DNA of 7,321 bases from JBBCJM01 sp037190175 (GCA_037190175.1 JBBCJM010000167.1:1-7321); one strand, 5' to 3'; numbered from the stretch's first letter, positions 1 through 5,775 are shown. The notes: a model not told the origin generated them from the sequence alone. A program made the numbers and translations.

Positions 1-26
1 AGCCGGCCCCGGCGCCCGCGCCCTGA
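1..26 (+). CDS. 3' end of an upstream gene (possibly hflC)
   Basis: An open frame enters from the left edge and ends at TGA 24-26. The visible residues are PAPAPAP, a low-complexity Ala/Pro tail. Many alphaproteobacteria have the order hflK-hflC-degP, and HflC proteins can end in Ala/Pro-rich tails, so the C-terminus of HflC is the natural guess given the protease that follows. That is inference from gene order only: seven residues cannot identify a protein. The terminator immediately after the stop supports a real gene end here. Confidence 0.4.
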
Positions 27-36
27 CCGAGCGGAC

Positions 37-65
37 GGGCCGCTCCCCGCGGGGCGGCCCTCTTT
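37..65 (+). terminator. Intrinsic terminator after the upstream gene
   Basis: Arms GGGCCGC (37-43) and GCGGCCC (54-60) form a 7-bp GC stem around a 10-nt loop, followed by TCTTT at 61-65. It starts 11 nt after the TGA at 24-26. The T-run is short and interrupted, so termination may be partial. If it works, the protease gene downstream needs its own promoter in 66-259. Confidence 0.55.
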
Positions 66-259
66 GCGCTGGCGGGACGGGGTGCGGAGTGACACACTCT
101 TTCACATCCAGTTGAGTCCCCGCGACCGGGTTTGCATTGCGGCCGGGCGCACCTAGGTGAACTGTGCAACCAAGCCAGCACCGGCGCGAGCCGAAGCGTG
201 GCCGGGGCCGGAGGCGCCACCCGCGCCACCGGCCGTTTCGATGAAAAGGAGTTTCGCAC
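66..259 (+). promoter_or_regulatory. Protease gene leader with probable promoter and a palindrome
   Basis: These 194 non-coding bases lie between a terminator and the protease start, so a promoter is expected. A TTGAGT at 112-117 could be a -35 box, but the sequence 17 bp later (135-140, CATTGC) is a poor -10, so I do not assign a sigma factor. Two symmetric sites are visible: GAGTG/CACTC with a 3-nt gap at 87-99, and the perfect palindrome CACCTAGGTG at 150-159. Either could be an operator. No convincing small ORF is present. Confidence 0.3.
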
Positions 260-1771
260 GTGCACTCGAATGCGCATCCGTCCGTCCTCCGGGGCAAGCC
301 GGGCAGGCCGGCATCCCGCCCGCGGATCCTGCTGGCGCTGGCCCTCGGCCTGTCGCTGGCGCTGCCGCACGCGCCCGGCGTGCTGGCGCAGACCCCGATC
401 ACCCCGGTTCCCAATGCCCCCGAAAGCTTCGCCGATCTGGCGGCCCAGGTCAGCCCGGCGGTGGTCAACATCACCACCTCCACCACCGTGGCCGCGCGCT
501 CGGGCGGCGGCGGCGGCGGGCCGACCCTGCCCGAAGGCTCGCCCTTCGAGGATTTCTTCCGCGACTTCCTCGACCGCCAGGGCCGCGGCGAACAGGCGCC
601 CCGCCGGTCCGAGGCGCTGGGCTCGGGCTTCGTCATCTCGGCCGACGGCTTCATCGTCACCAACAACCACGTGATCGAGAAGGCCGACGAGATCGAGATC
701 GAGCTGTTCTCGGGCCGGCGGCTGCAGGCCAAGCTGGTGGGCACCGACCCCAAGACCGACATCGCGCTGCTGAAGGTGGAAAGCGACGCGCCGCTGCCCT
801 TCGTGGCCTTCGGCAATTCCGACGGCGCGCGGGTGGGCGACTGGGTGCTGGCGGTGGGCAACCCGCTGGGGCAGGGCTTCTCGGTCTCGGCCGGGATCAT
901 CTCGGCCCGCAACCGGGCGCTCTCGGGCACCTATGACGACTACATCCAGACCGACGCCGCCATCAACCGCGGCAACTCCGGCGGGCCGCTCTTCAACATG
1001 GAGGGGCAGGTGATCGGGGTGAACACCGCGATCCTGTCGCCCACCGGCGGCTCGATCGGCATCGGCTTCTCGATGGCCTCGAACGTGGTGACCAAGGTCG
1101 TGGACCAGCTGCGCCAGTTCGGCGAGACCCGCCGCGGCTGGCTGGGCGTGCGCATCCAGGACGTGACGCCGGACGTGGCCGAGGCCATGGGCCTGGCCGA
1201 GGCGCGCGGCGCGCTGATCACCGACGTTCCCGAAGGCCCGGCGCGCGATGCCGGGATGCTGGCGGGCGACGTGATCATGTCCTTCGACGGCGCCGACGTG
1301 CGCGACACCCGCGACCTGGTGCGCCGGGTGGCCGATGCCCCGGTGGGCGAGGCGGTCGCCGTGGTGGTGCTGCGCGAGGGCCGCTCGGAAACCCTGTCGG
1401 TCACGCTGGGCCGGCGCGAGGAGGCCGAGGGCGGCGCCCTTCCCGCCGCCGCCGCGCCCACGCCCGAGCCGCAGCCGGCCGACATCCTGGGCCTGACCGT
1501 GATGCCGCTGACCCCGGCCGAGGCCGAGACGCTGGGCCTGCCCGCGGGCTCCGAGGGGCTGGCGGTGGCCGCGGTGGACGAAACCTCCGAGGCCTATGCC
1601 AAGGGCCTGCGGGTGGGCGACGTGATCACCGAGGCCGGCCAGCAGAAGGTCGTCCGGGTGCAGGACCTGCAGGACCGCATCAAGGAGGCCAAGGACGCCG
1701 GCCGCAAGTCGCTGCTCCTGCTCATCCGCCGCGCCGGCGATCCGCGCTTCGTGGCGCTGGCGATCGAATAG
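260..1771 (+). CDS. degP: Periplasmic Do-family serine protease (DegP/HtrA type)
   Basis: This is a 503-aa protease/chaperone that degrades misfolded envelope proteins. Residues 1-43 look like a Sec signal peptide: Arg-rich start, hydrophobic core around 23-35, and VLA before Q44. The trypsin-like domain carries the full triad: H137 (TNNHV), D167 (KTDIALLKV) and S240 (GNSGGP). PDZ1 spans about 293-385 (starting GWLGVRIQ) and PDZ2 about 407-500, joined by an Ala/Pro linker. Two PDZ domains and this length match DegP/DegQ rather than DegS. The loop before the core has a six-glycine run (82-87). The start is GTG at 260, chosen because AAGGAG (246-251) lies 8 nt upstream; the nearby ATG at 270 is out of frame. 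It probably follows hflC, which would fit membrane quality control. The symbol is by family; DegP and DegQ cannot be told apart here. Confidence 0.95.
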   Translation: MHSNAHPSVLRGKPGRPASRPRILLALALGLSLALPHAPGVLAQTPITPVPNAPESFADLAAQVSPAVVNITTSTTVAARSGGGGGGPTLPEGSPFEDFFRDFLDRQGRGEQAPRRSEALGSGFVISADGFIVTNNHVIEKADEIEIELFSGRRLQAKLVGTDPKTDIALLKVESDAPLPFVAFGNSDGARVGDWVLAVGNPLGQGFSVSAGIISARNRALSGTYDDYIQTDAAINRGNSGGPLFNMEGQVIGVNTAILSPTGGSIGIGFSMASNVVTKVVDQLRQFGETRRGWLGVRIQDVTPDVAEAMGLAEARGALITDVPEGPARDAGMLAGDVIMSFDGADVRDTRDLVRRVADAPVGEAVAVVVLREGRSETLSVTLGRREEAEGGALPAAAAPTPEPQPADILGLTVMPLTPAEAETLGLPAGSEGLAVAAVDETSEAYAKGLRVGDVITEAGQQKVVRVQDLQDRIKEAKDAGRKSLLLLIRRAGDPRFVALAIE

Positions 1772-1794
1772 GTCCGCGGGGCTTTCGCGGAAAC

Positions 1795-1824
1795 GGGGCG
1801 GCGGGGCGATCCGCCGCCCCTTTT
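1795..1824 (+). terminator. Strong intrinsic terminator of the protease gene
   Basis: A perfect 10-bp stem, GGGGCGGCGG (1795-1804) with CCGCCGCCCC (1811-1820), has a 6-nt loop and is followed by TTTT at 1821-1824. It begins 23 nt after the protease stop. A smaller hairpin (TCCGCG 1773-1778 with CGCGGA 1786-1791) lies between the stop and this terminator. It probably isolates the protease gene from the converging hisB-hisH unit. Confidence 0.85.
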
Positions 1825-1834
1825 GCTCGGCCGG

Positions 1835-1861
1835 GACGTAGGGTGCGTGATTTCACGCACC
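1835..1861 (+). repeat. REP-like hairpin repeat, copy 1
   Basis: This is the first of two identical 27-nt units. It begins GACGTAG and contains a GTAG foot (1838-1841) followed directly by a palindrome with arms GGTGCGTGA (1842-1850) and TCACGCACC (1853-1861). A GTAG tetranucleotide 5' of a GC-rich hairpin is the recognised layout of REP elements mobilised by RAYT transposases. No RAYT gene lies in this window, so family membership is inferred from shape. Confidence 0.75.
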
Positions 1862-1872
1862 GCCCCCCCCTC

Positions 1873-1899
1873 GACGTAGGGTGCGTGATTTCACGCACC
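1873..1899 (+). repeat. REP-like hairpin repeat, copy 2
   Basis: This unit is identical over 27 nt to 1835-1861 and in the same orientation, with a 38-bp period. GTAG is at 1876-1879 and the palindrome at 1880-1899. The 11-nt spacer contains a C8 run. The unit ends 5 nt before the hisH stop codon on the other strand, so its hairpin would form just downstream of hisH in the hisB-hisH transcript and might stabilise or help end it. There is no T-run on that strand. Confidence 0.75.
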
Positions 1900-1904
1900 C
1901 CTCC

Positions 1905-2549
1905 TCAAGGCCGCCAGGTCAGGAAATTGGCGATCAGGCGCAGGCCGGTCGCCTGGCTCTTTTCCGGGTGGAACTGGGTGCCGACCATGGTGTCGCGCCC
2001 CACGATGGCGGTGACCGGCACCCCGTACACGGCATGGGCCAGACGCTCGGCCGGCCGCGTTACCTCCAGATGGTAGGAATGCACGAAATAGGCGTGGTCC
2101 CCGGTGGCGATCCCCTCCAGCACCGGGTGGGGGCGGTCCACCACCAGGTCGTTCCAGCCCATGTGCGGCACCTTGAGGCCCGCCGGCCCCGGCTCGATCC
2201 GCCGCACCGTGCCGCCGATCCAGCCGAACCCGGGCGTCTCCTCGTATTCCAGCCCCCGCTCGGCCATCATCTGCATCCCGATGCAGATGCCGAGGAAGGG
2301 CCGCCCGCGCGCCTCCACCGCCTCCACCACCGCCTGATGCAGCCCCGGCCGCGCCAGCAGCGCCCGCCGGCAGGCCGGGAAGGCTCCGTCGCCGGGCAGC
2401 ACGATGCGGTCGGCGCGGGCCACGTCCTCGGGCGCCGAGGAAACCAGCACCGATCCCGCCCCGGTCTCCGCCGCCATCCGCTCGAAGGCCTTCTGCGCCG
2501 AATGCAGGTTGCCGCTTTCGTAGTCGATGAGGACGGTCAGCCCGCTCAC
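1905..2549 (-). CDS. hisH: Imidazole glycerol phosphate synthase, glutaminase subunit
   Basis: This 214-aa class I glutamine amidotransferase hydrolyses glutamine and channels ammonia to HisF, which makes IGP and AICAR from PRFAR. The nucleophile C89 lies in the GICIGMQ elbow, and H194 and E196 in QFHPEKSQ complete the triad. The N-terminal VLIDYESGNLHS and the PGDGAF oxyanion region are typical. The start is GTG (2549-2547), which overlaps the hisB stop as GTGA; an AAGGG sequence lies just upstream inside hisB. The frame stays open upstream, but the family N-terminus fits only this start. The overlap implies translational coupling with hisB. Its partner hisF is about 2.5 kb away in a separate block. 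The length is normal for the family. Confidence 0.96.
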   Translation of the reverse strand: MSGLTVLIDYESGNLHSAQKAFERMAAETGAGSVLVSSAPEDVARADRIVLPGDGAFPACRRALLARPGLHQAVVEAVEARGRPFLGICIGMQMMAERGLEYEETPGFGWIGGTVRRIEPGPAGLKVPHMGWNDLVVDRPHPVLEGIATGDHAYFVHSYHLEVTRPAERLAHAVYGVPVTAIVGRDTMVGTQFHPEKSQATGLRLIANFLTWRP

Positions 2550-3133
2550 AGCGCGCCCTTGGTGGAAGGCACCGCATCGCCGGCCCGCGGGTCGGGCTCC
2601 ACCGCCATGCGCAGCGCGCGGGCCACCGCCTTGAACGCGGCCTCGGCGATGTGGTGGCCGTTGATCCCGTGGATCAGGTCGACGTGCAGGGTGATCCCGC
2701 CATGGGTGCCGAACGCCTGGAAGAACTCGCGCACCAACTCGGTGTCGAAGCTGCCGATCTTCGCCGTGGGGAAGGGCAGGTTCCAGACGAGGAACGGCCG
2801 GGCCGAGAGATCCAGCGCGCAGGCCACCTGCGCATCGTCCATCGCCAGCCGGACATGGCCGTAGCGGGCGATGCCGCGCTTGTCCCCCAGCGCCCGGGCC
2901 AGGGCCTGGCCCAGGGCGATCCCGCAATCCTCCACCGTATGGTGATCGTCGATATGCAGGTCGCCCTTCGCGCTCAGCGCGATGTCGATCAGCGAATGCC
3001 GGGCCAGCTGGTGGAGCATGTGGTCGAAGAACCCCACGCCGGTGGCGATCTCGGCCCGGCCGGTGCCGTCGAGGTTCAGCCGCACCGAAATCTCGGTCTC
3101 GGCGGTGGAGCGGGTGAGGTCGGCCTCGCGCAT
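2546..3133 (-). CDS. hisB: Imidazoleglycerol-phosphate dehydratase
   Basis: This 195-aa Mn-dependent enzyme dehydrates IGP to imidazole acetol phosphate. It is monofunctional, without the N-terminal histidinol phosphatase domain found in enterobacteria. Metal-binding signatures are present: FFDHMLHQLARHS (35-47), HHTVEDCGIALG (64-75), RYGH (90-93) and GHHIAEAAFKAVARAL (159-174). The length is that of the single-domain family. The start is ATG at 3133, preceded by a weak GGGGA. A longer in-frame reading upstream has no family similarity and would run through the promoter. It is the first gene of the hisB-hisH unit, with a GTGA overlap to hisH, and is divergent from rlmB across a 134-bp gap. 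Confidence 0.97.
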   Translation of the reverse strand: MREADLTRSTAETEISVRLNLDGTGRAEIATGVGFFDHMLHQLARHSLIDIALSAKGDLHIDDHHTVEDCGIALGQALARALGDKRGIARYGHVRLAMDDAQVACALDLSARPFLVWNLPFPTAKIGSFDTELVREFFQAFGTHGGITLHVDLIHGINGHHIAEAAFKAVARALRMAVEPDPRAGDAVPSTKGAL

Positions 3134-3160
3134 GGCATCCCCGTTGGCTGTCGCGGGCGG

Positions 3161-3189
3161 GTTATAGGCGGCGGGGCGCGGCTTGGAAA
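3161..3189 (-). promoter_or_regulatory. Candidate promoter of hisB-hisH
   Basis: On the minus strand, TATAAC (3166-3161) matches the -10 consensus at 5 of 6 bases. TTTCCA (3189-3184), 17 bp upstream, matches -35 at 4 of 6. This would start transcription near 3154, leaving a leader of about 20 nt before the hisB ATG. AT-rich hexamers are rare in this GC-rich DNA, which helps, but the match is by eye only. Confidence 0.45.
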
Positions 3190-3211
3190 GCCCGGCGCCC
3201 CTGCAAACCCC

Positions 3212-3238
3212 TTGCCTCTTGCCTGCGGCACACATAGG
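3212..3238 (+). promoter_or_regulatory. Weak candidate promoter of rlmB
   Basis: TTGCCT at 3212-3217 is part of a tandem CTTGCCT repeat (3211-3224) and could be a -35 box. CATAGG at 3233-3238 is a possible -10, but the 15-bp spacing is short. The ribosome-binding site AGAAGGA follows at 3253-3259. A promoter is needed somewhere here because hisB lies divergently upstream. Confidence 0.25.
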
Positions 3239-3267
3239 CCGGGGCAGCCGCCAGAAGGACCCATGCC

Positions 3268-4050
3268 ATGGCCACGCAGAAACCCGCCTGGGTGATCGAC
3301 CGCGAACGCGCCCGCCGGGATGCGGCGCGCGAGACGGTCTGGCTCTTCGGCCTGCACGCGGTGCGCGATGCGCTGGGCAACCCGCGGCGGCAGAAGCTGC
3401 GGCTGATCGTGACGAAGAACGCGCTCGACCGGCTGGGCGAGGCGGTGGCCCAGGCCGGGATCGAGCCCGAACTGGTCGATGCCCGCAAGTTCGCCGCCCC
3501 CATCGACGAAGGCTCGGTGCACCAGGGCGCGGCGCTGGAGGTGCGGCCGCTGGACTGGGGCCGGGTGGAGGAGATCGCGATCTCCGGCGCGGGCCGGCCG
3601 CTCTTGGTCCTGCTCGACCGGGTGACCGATCCGCACAACGTGGGCGCGGTGCTGCGCTCGGCCGAGGTGTTCGGCGCCCGGGCGGTGATCGCGCCGCGCC
3701 ACCATGCCGCGCCCGAGACCGGGGCGCTGGCCAAGGCGGCCTCGGGCGCGCTGGAGCGCCAGCCCTATCTGCGGGTCACCAATCTGGCCGACACGATGGA
3801 GGCGCTGAAGGCCATGGGCTATGTGCTGCTGGGCCTCGACGGGCAGGCGCCGCTGGCCCTGCCGCAGGCGGTGGCGCAGGCGCAGGGCCGCCCGCTGGGG
3901 CTGGTGCTGGGGGCCGAGGGCGACGGGCTGCGCGAGCGCACGCGCGCCACCTGCGACCATCTGGTGCGCATCCCGGCAGCGGGCGGTTTCGGCTCGCTCA
4001 ACGTCTCGAACGCCGCCGCGGTGGCGCTTTACGCCGCGGCGCAGGGATAG
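3268..4050 (+). CDS. rlmB: 23S rRNA 2'-O-ribose methyltransferase, TrmH/RlmB family
   Basis: This 260-aa SPOUT-class methyltransferase uses S-adenosylmethionine. The family member RlmB methylates G2251 of 23S rRNA. An N-terminal substrate-binding domain (about 25-95, with LFGLHAVRDAL) is followed by the knotted catalytic domain with all three motifs: motif 1 LLDRVTDPHNVGAVLRSA (115-132, N124 and R130), motif 2 GLVLGAEGDGLR (211-222, E217) and motif 3 GSLNVSNAAAVALY (242-255). The length fits RlmB. ATG 3268 was chosen for its 8-nt spacing from AGAAGGA (3253-3259); another ATG at 3263 is out of frame. The C-terminus is compact and ends just after motif 3. A different RNA target (tRNA, TrmH) is possible, but the N-terminal domain favours RlmB. 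Confidence 0.9.
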   Translation: MATQKPAWVIDRERARRDAARETVWLFGLHAVRDALGNPRRQKLRLIVTKNALDRLGEAVAQAGIEPELVDARKFAAPIDEGSVHQGAALEVRPLDWGRVEEIAISGAGRPLLVLLDRVTDPHNVGAVLRSAEVFGARAVIAPRHHAAPETGALAKAASGALERQPYLRVTNLADTMEALKAMGYVLLGLDGQAPLALPQAVAQAQGRPLGLVLGAEGDGLRERTRATCDHLVRIPAAGGFGSLNVSNAAAVALYAAAQG

Positions 4051-4070
4051 GCTCCCTTCATGGTCACAGT

Positions 4071-4216
4071 TGCGCGATACCGGCCGCGAGGGGCTTCAAG
4101 ACCGGCCCTCGCGGGCGCATATCTTGGGGCAGAGTACGGGTCGGAACCCCGTGTCTCATTCACTGTCCCTCGTTCCGCCACTGGCGCCCGGCCCCTCGCG
4201 GTCCGGGCGCCTTTTT
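4071..4216 (+). ncRNA. Structured RNA, possible attenuator leader or 3'-UTR sRNA
   Basis: No protein is credible in this stretch. Three hairpins occur in order. H1 has a helix TGCGC/GCGCA (4071-4075 with 4115-4119) and, after an 8-nt bulge, a perfect 9-bp stem (4084-4092 with 4106-4114). H2 has ACGGG/CCCGT (4136-4140 with 4148-4152) around a 7-nt loop, extended by GAG/CTC. H3 is an intrinsic terminator (4183-4216). Positions 4082-4095 can instead pair with 4190-4203 over 14 contiguous base pairs (12 Watson-Crick, 2 G-U), which would open H1 and remove the base of H3's apical part. This looks like alternative folding in a leader of the CoA-binding gene, but an sRNA made from the rlmB 3' end would look similar. 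I do not recognise SRP RNA, tmRNA, a tRNA or a known riboswitch. Confidence 0.4.
4183..4216 (+). terminator. Intrinsic terminator between rlmB and the CoA-binding gene
   Basis: A perfect 9-bp stem, GGCGCCCGG (4183-4191) with CCGGGCGCC (4203-4211), has an 11-nt loop and is followed by TTTTT at 4212-4216. It is a textbook terminator for the plus strand. Only 5 nt separate it from the Shine-Dalgarno sequence of the next gene (GGGGAGG, 4222-4228). Confidence 0.8.
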
Positions 4217-4234
4217 CATCCGGGGAGGCCGCCG

Positions 4235-4654
4235 ATGAGCGATGACGCCACGATCCGCGAGGTCCTGACCGGGGCGAAGACCGTCGCCGTGGTCGGCTGG
4301 TCGCCGAAGCCCGGGCGGCCCAGCCACGGCGTGGCGGCCTACCTCGCCCGCCGCGGCTACCGGGTGATCCCGGTGAACCCGGGCCATGCCGGGGAAAGCG
4401 CGCTGGGCGCCACCGTCCGCGCCACTCTGGCCGAGGCGGCCGAGAAGGACGGGCCCATCGACATGGTTGACGTCTTCCGCCGCTCCTCCGAGGCCGGGGC
4501 GGTGGCGGACGAGGCGGTGGCCATCGGGGCGAAGGCGGTGTGGATGCAGATCGGCGTGGTGGACGAGGCCGCGGCGGCGCGCGCCCGGGCGGCCGGGGTG
4601 AAGGTGGTGATGGACCGCTGCCCCGCCATCGAGATCCCGCGGCTGGGGCTGTAG
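4235..4654 (+). CDS. CoA-binding domain protein (YccU-like)
   Basis: This 139-aa single-domain protein has the Rossmann-type fold of the CoA_binding_2 family (COG1832). Visible are the nucleotide-binding start VAVVGWSPKPGRPSHGV (17-33), RGYRVIPVNP (40-49), the middle strand IDMVDVFRRS (75-84), VWMQIGVVDEAAAARARAAG (102-121) and the family's C-terminal MDRCP (126-130, with C129). Members bind CoA or acyl-CoA like the N-terminal part of succinyl-CoA synthetase alpha, but have no established enzymatic role. The start is ATG 4235, 6 nt after GGGGAGG (4222-4228); the frame is open far upstream inside rlmB, but that part is not family-like. A terminator hairpin sits directly before the ribosome-binding site, so expression probably depends on read-through or on conditional antitermination. 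The stop TAG lies inside a repeat element. Confidence 0.9.
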   Translation: MSDDATIREVLTGAKTVAVVGWSPKPGRPSHGVAAYLARRGYRVIPVNPGHAGESALGATVRATLAEAAEKDGPIDMVDVFRRSSEAGAVADEAVAIGAKAVWMQIGVVDEAAAARARAAGVKVVMDRCPAIEIPRLGL

Positions 4655-4709
4655 GGCGGGATTGATCCCGCCTTTCGCCGGCCGGGTGGCGGGATGAATC
4701 CCGCCCTAC
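4651..4709. repeat. Inverted REP-like pair (REPIN) between convergent genes
   Basis: The plus-strand unit is GTAG (4651-4654) plus a palindrome with arms GGCGGGAT (4655-4662) and ATCCCGCC (4665-4672). The minus-strand unit is GTAG (4709-4706) plus a palindrome at 4705-4688 with the same arms. The two 22-nt units differ at one base (the hairpin loop) and are separated by 15 nt, so the whole 59-bp element can fold into one long hairpin with 21 of 22 matches. The TAG of each GTAG foot is the stop codon of a flanking gene: 4652-4654 for the CoA-binding gene and 4708-4706 for hisE. It may also act as a two-way transcript end, although T-runs are short. Confidence 0.8.
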
Positions 4710-5017
4710 GGGCGCCCCGCCTTTTCCTCCAGCCCCGAGGTGCCCTCGCGGCGGTCGAGTTCGGCCATGACCTCGGCCAGCGTCACGTCGCGGGCGGCCA
4801 GCATCACCAAGAGGTGGTAAAGCACGTCCGCCGCCTCGGCCGTCAGCCGGGCGCGGTCGCCCCTGACCGCCTCGATGATCGCCTCCACCGCCTCCTCCCC
4901 GAACTTCTCGGCGCATTTCTCGGGGCCCTTGGACAGCAGCTTGGCCGTCCACGACGTTTCCGGGTCCGCCCCCTTGCGGGCGGCGATGGTGGCGGCGAGG
5001 CGGTCGAGCGTGGTCAT
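4706..5017 (-). CDS. hisE: Phosphoribosyl-ATP pyrophosphatase
   Basis: This 103-aa all-alpha MazG-like enzyme hydrolyses PR-ATP to PR-AMP and pyrophosphate, the second step of histidine synthesis. The metal-binding motifs are visible: KFGEEAVEAIIEA (38-50) and the E61-D64 pair in EAADVLYHLLV (61-71). It is a stand-alone protein without the HisI cyclohydrolase domain; hisI is not in this window. The start ATG (5017-5015) overlaps the hisF stop as ATGA. I see no good Shine-Dalgarno before it, so translation is probably coupled to hisF. The Gly/Lys-rich C-terminus (about 92-103) runs into the repeat element, whose GTAG provides the TAG stop. Confidence 0.95.
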   Translation of the reverse strand: MTTLDRLAATIAARKGADPETSWTAKLLSKGPEKCAEKFGEEAVEAIIEAVRGDRARLTAEAADVLYHLLVMLAARDVTLAEVMAELDRREGTSGLEEKAGRP

Positions 5018-5775
5018 GCCGGCCGCACCGGGATGCCGGCGGCGGCCATGTGCTGCTTGGCCTGCCGGATGGTGAACTCGCCGAAGTGGAAGATCGAGGC
5101 GGCCAGCACCGCCGAGGCGTGCCCCTCGGTCACCCCCTCCACCAGATGGTCCAGCGTGCCCACCCCTCCGCTGGCGATCACCGGCACGGCGACGGCATCG
5201 GCGATGGCGCGGGTCAGCGGGATGTTGAAGCCCGCCCGCGTCCCGTCGCGGTCCATCGAGGTCAGCAGGATCTCCCCCGCGCCCCTGGCCGCCACCGTGC
5301 GGGCGAAATCCACCGCGTCGATGCCGGTGGGGCGGCGGCCGCCATGGGTGAAGATCTCCCACCGGCCGGGTTCCACGGTCTTGGCGTCGATCGCCACCAC
5401 GATGCATTGCGCGCCGAAGCGGTCGGCCGCGCGGGCCACCACCTCCGGCTCGGCCACGGCCGCGGAGTTGAAGCTCACCTTGTCGGCCCCGGCCAGCAGC
5501 AGCGCCCGCACATCCTCGGGCGTCCGCACGCCCCCGCCCACGGTCAGCGGCATGAAGCAGCGTTCGGCGGTGCGGGAGACCAGGTCGAACATCGTGCCGC
5601 GGTTCTCGTGCGTGGCGTGGATGTCGAGGAAGCAGAGCTCGTCCGCCCCCGCCGCATCATAGGCCGCCGCCGCCTCCACCGGATCGCCGGCGTCGACCAG
5701 GTTGACGAAGTTCACGCCCTTGACCACGCGGCCGTCGGCCACGTCGAGGCAGGGGATGATGCGGGTCTTCAGCAT
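5014..5775 (-). CDS. hisF: Imidazole glycerol phosphate synthase, cyclase subunit
   Basis: This 253-aa (beta/alpha)8 barrel uses ammonia from HisH to convert PRFAR to IGP and AICAR. The catalytic pair D11 (IIPCLDV) and D130 (VVAIDAK) sits at the standard positions, with K19 in VVKGVNF. Phosphate-binding loops are VGGGVRTPEDV (79-89) and ASGGVGTLDHL (201-211), and SMDRDGT (173-179) is the usual strand-6 motif. The length is standard. The start is ATG 5775, preceded by AGGGGAG about 5 nt upstream, a strong ribosome-binding site; open frame upstream is not family-like. It overlaps hisE by 4 nt. The 182-bp gap to hisA suggests that it is either separately transcribed or expressed by read-through; I found no clear promoter in that gap. 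Confidence 0.97.
   Translation of the reverse strand: MLKTRIIPCLDVADGRVVKGVNFVNLVDAGDPVEAAAAYDAAGADELCFLDIHATHENRGTMFDLVSRTAERCFMPLTVGGGVRTPEDVRALLLAGADKVSFNSAAVAEPEVVARAADRFGAQCIVVAIDAKTVEPGRWEIFTHGGRRPTGIDAVDFARTVAARGAGEILLTSMDRDGTRAGFNIPLTRAIADAVAVPVIASGGVGTLDHLVEGVTEGHASAVLAASIFHFGEFTIRQAKQHMAAAGIPVRPA

Noticed and set aside
502..520. GGC triplet run coding for a glycine tract in the protease
   Set aside because: It is a short in-frame repeat in the flexible loop region before the protease core, which is variable in this family. A slippage role is possible but unsupported.
132..936. Two overlapping plus-strand open frames in the leader and first part of the protease gene
   Set aside because: They are shadows of the protease frame in high-GC DNA: Arg/Ala/Pro-rich translations, no domain, and no start context. 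The frame at 260-1771 carries the complete catalytic triad.
1835..1899. Mini CRISPR array
   Set aside because: Only two units with an 11-nt spacer, each a near-perfect palindrome with a GTAG foot, and no cas genes nearby. A REP-like element explains it better.
1905..2927. Extended HisH reading frame of 340 codons
   Set aside because: The upstream part is hisB read in another frame. The HisH N-terminus and the GTGA coupling fix the start at 2549.
3134..3235. N-terminal extension of HisB
   Set aside because: Residues before MREADLTRST have no family similarity, and the DNA carries the likely -10 box of the promoter.
4131..4157. Possible tRNA T-arm
   Set aside because: The 5-bp stem with a 7-nt loop resembles a T-arm in size, but the loop is TCGGAAC rather than TTCRANY, and no acceptor, D or anticodon arms can be built around it on either strand.
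4060..4245. 61-codon open frame downstream of rlmB
   Set aside because: It spans the hairpins and terminator and overlaps the start of the CoA-binding gene. It has only a weak upstream Shine-Dalgarno and no recognisable sequence features.
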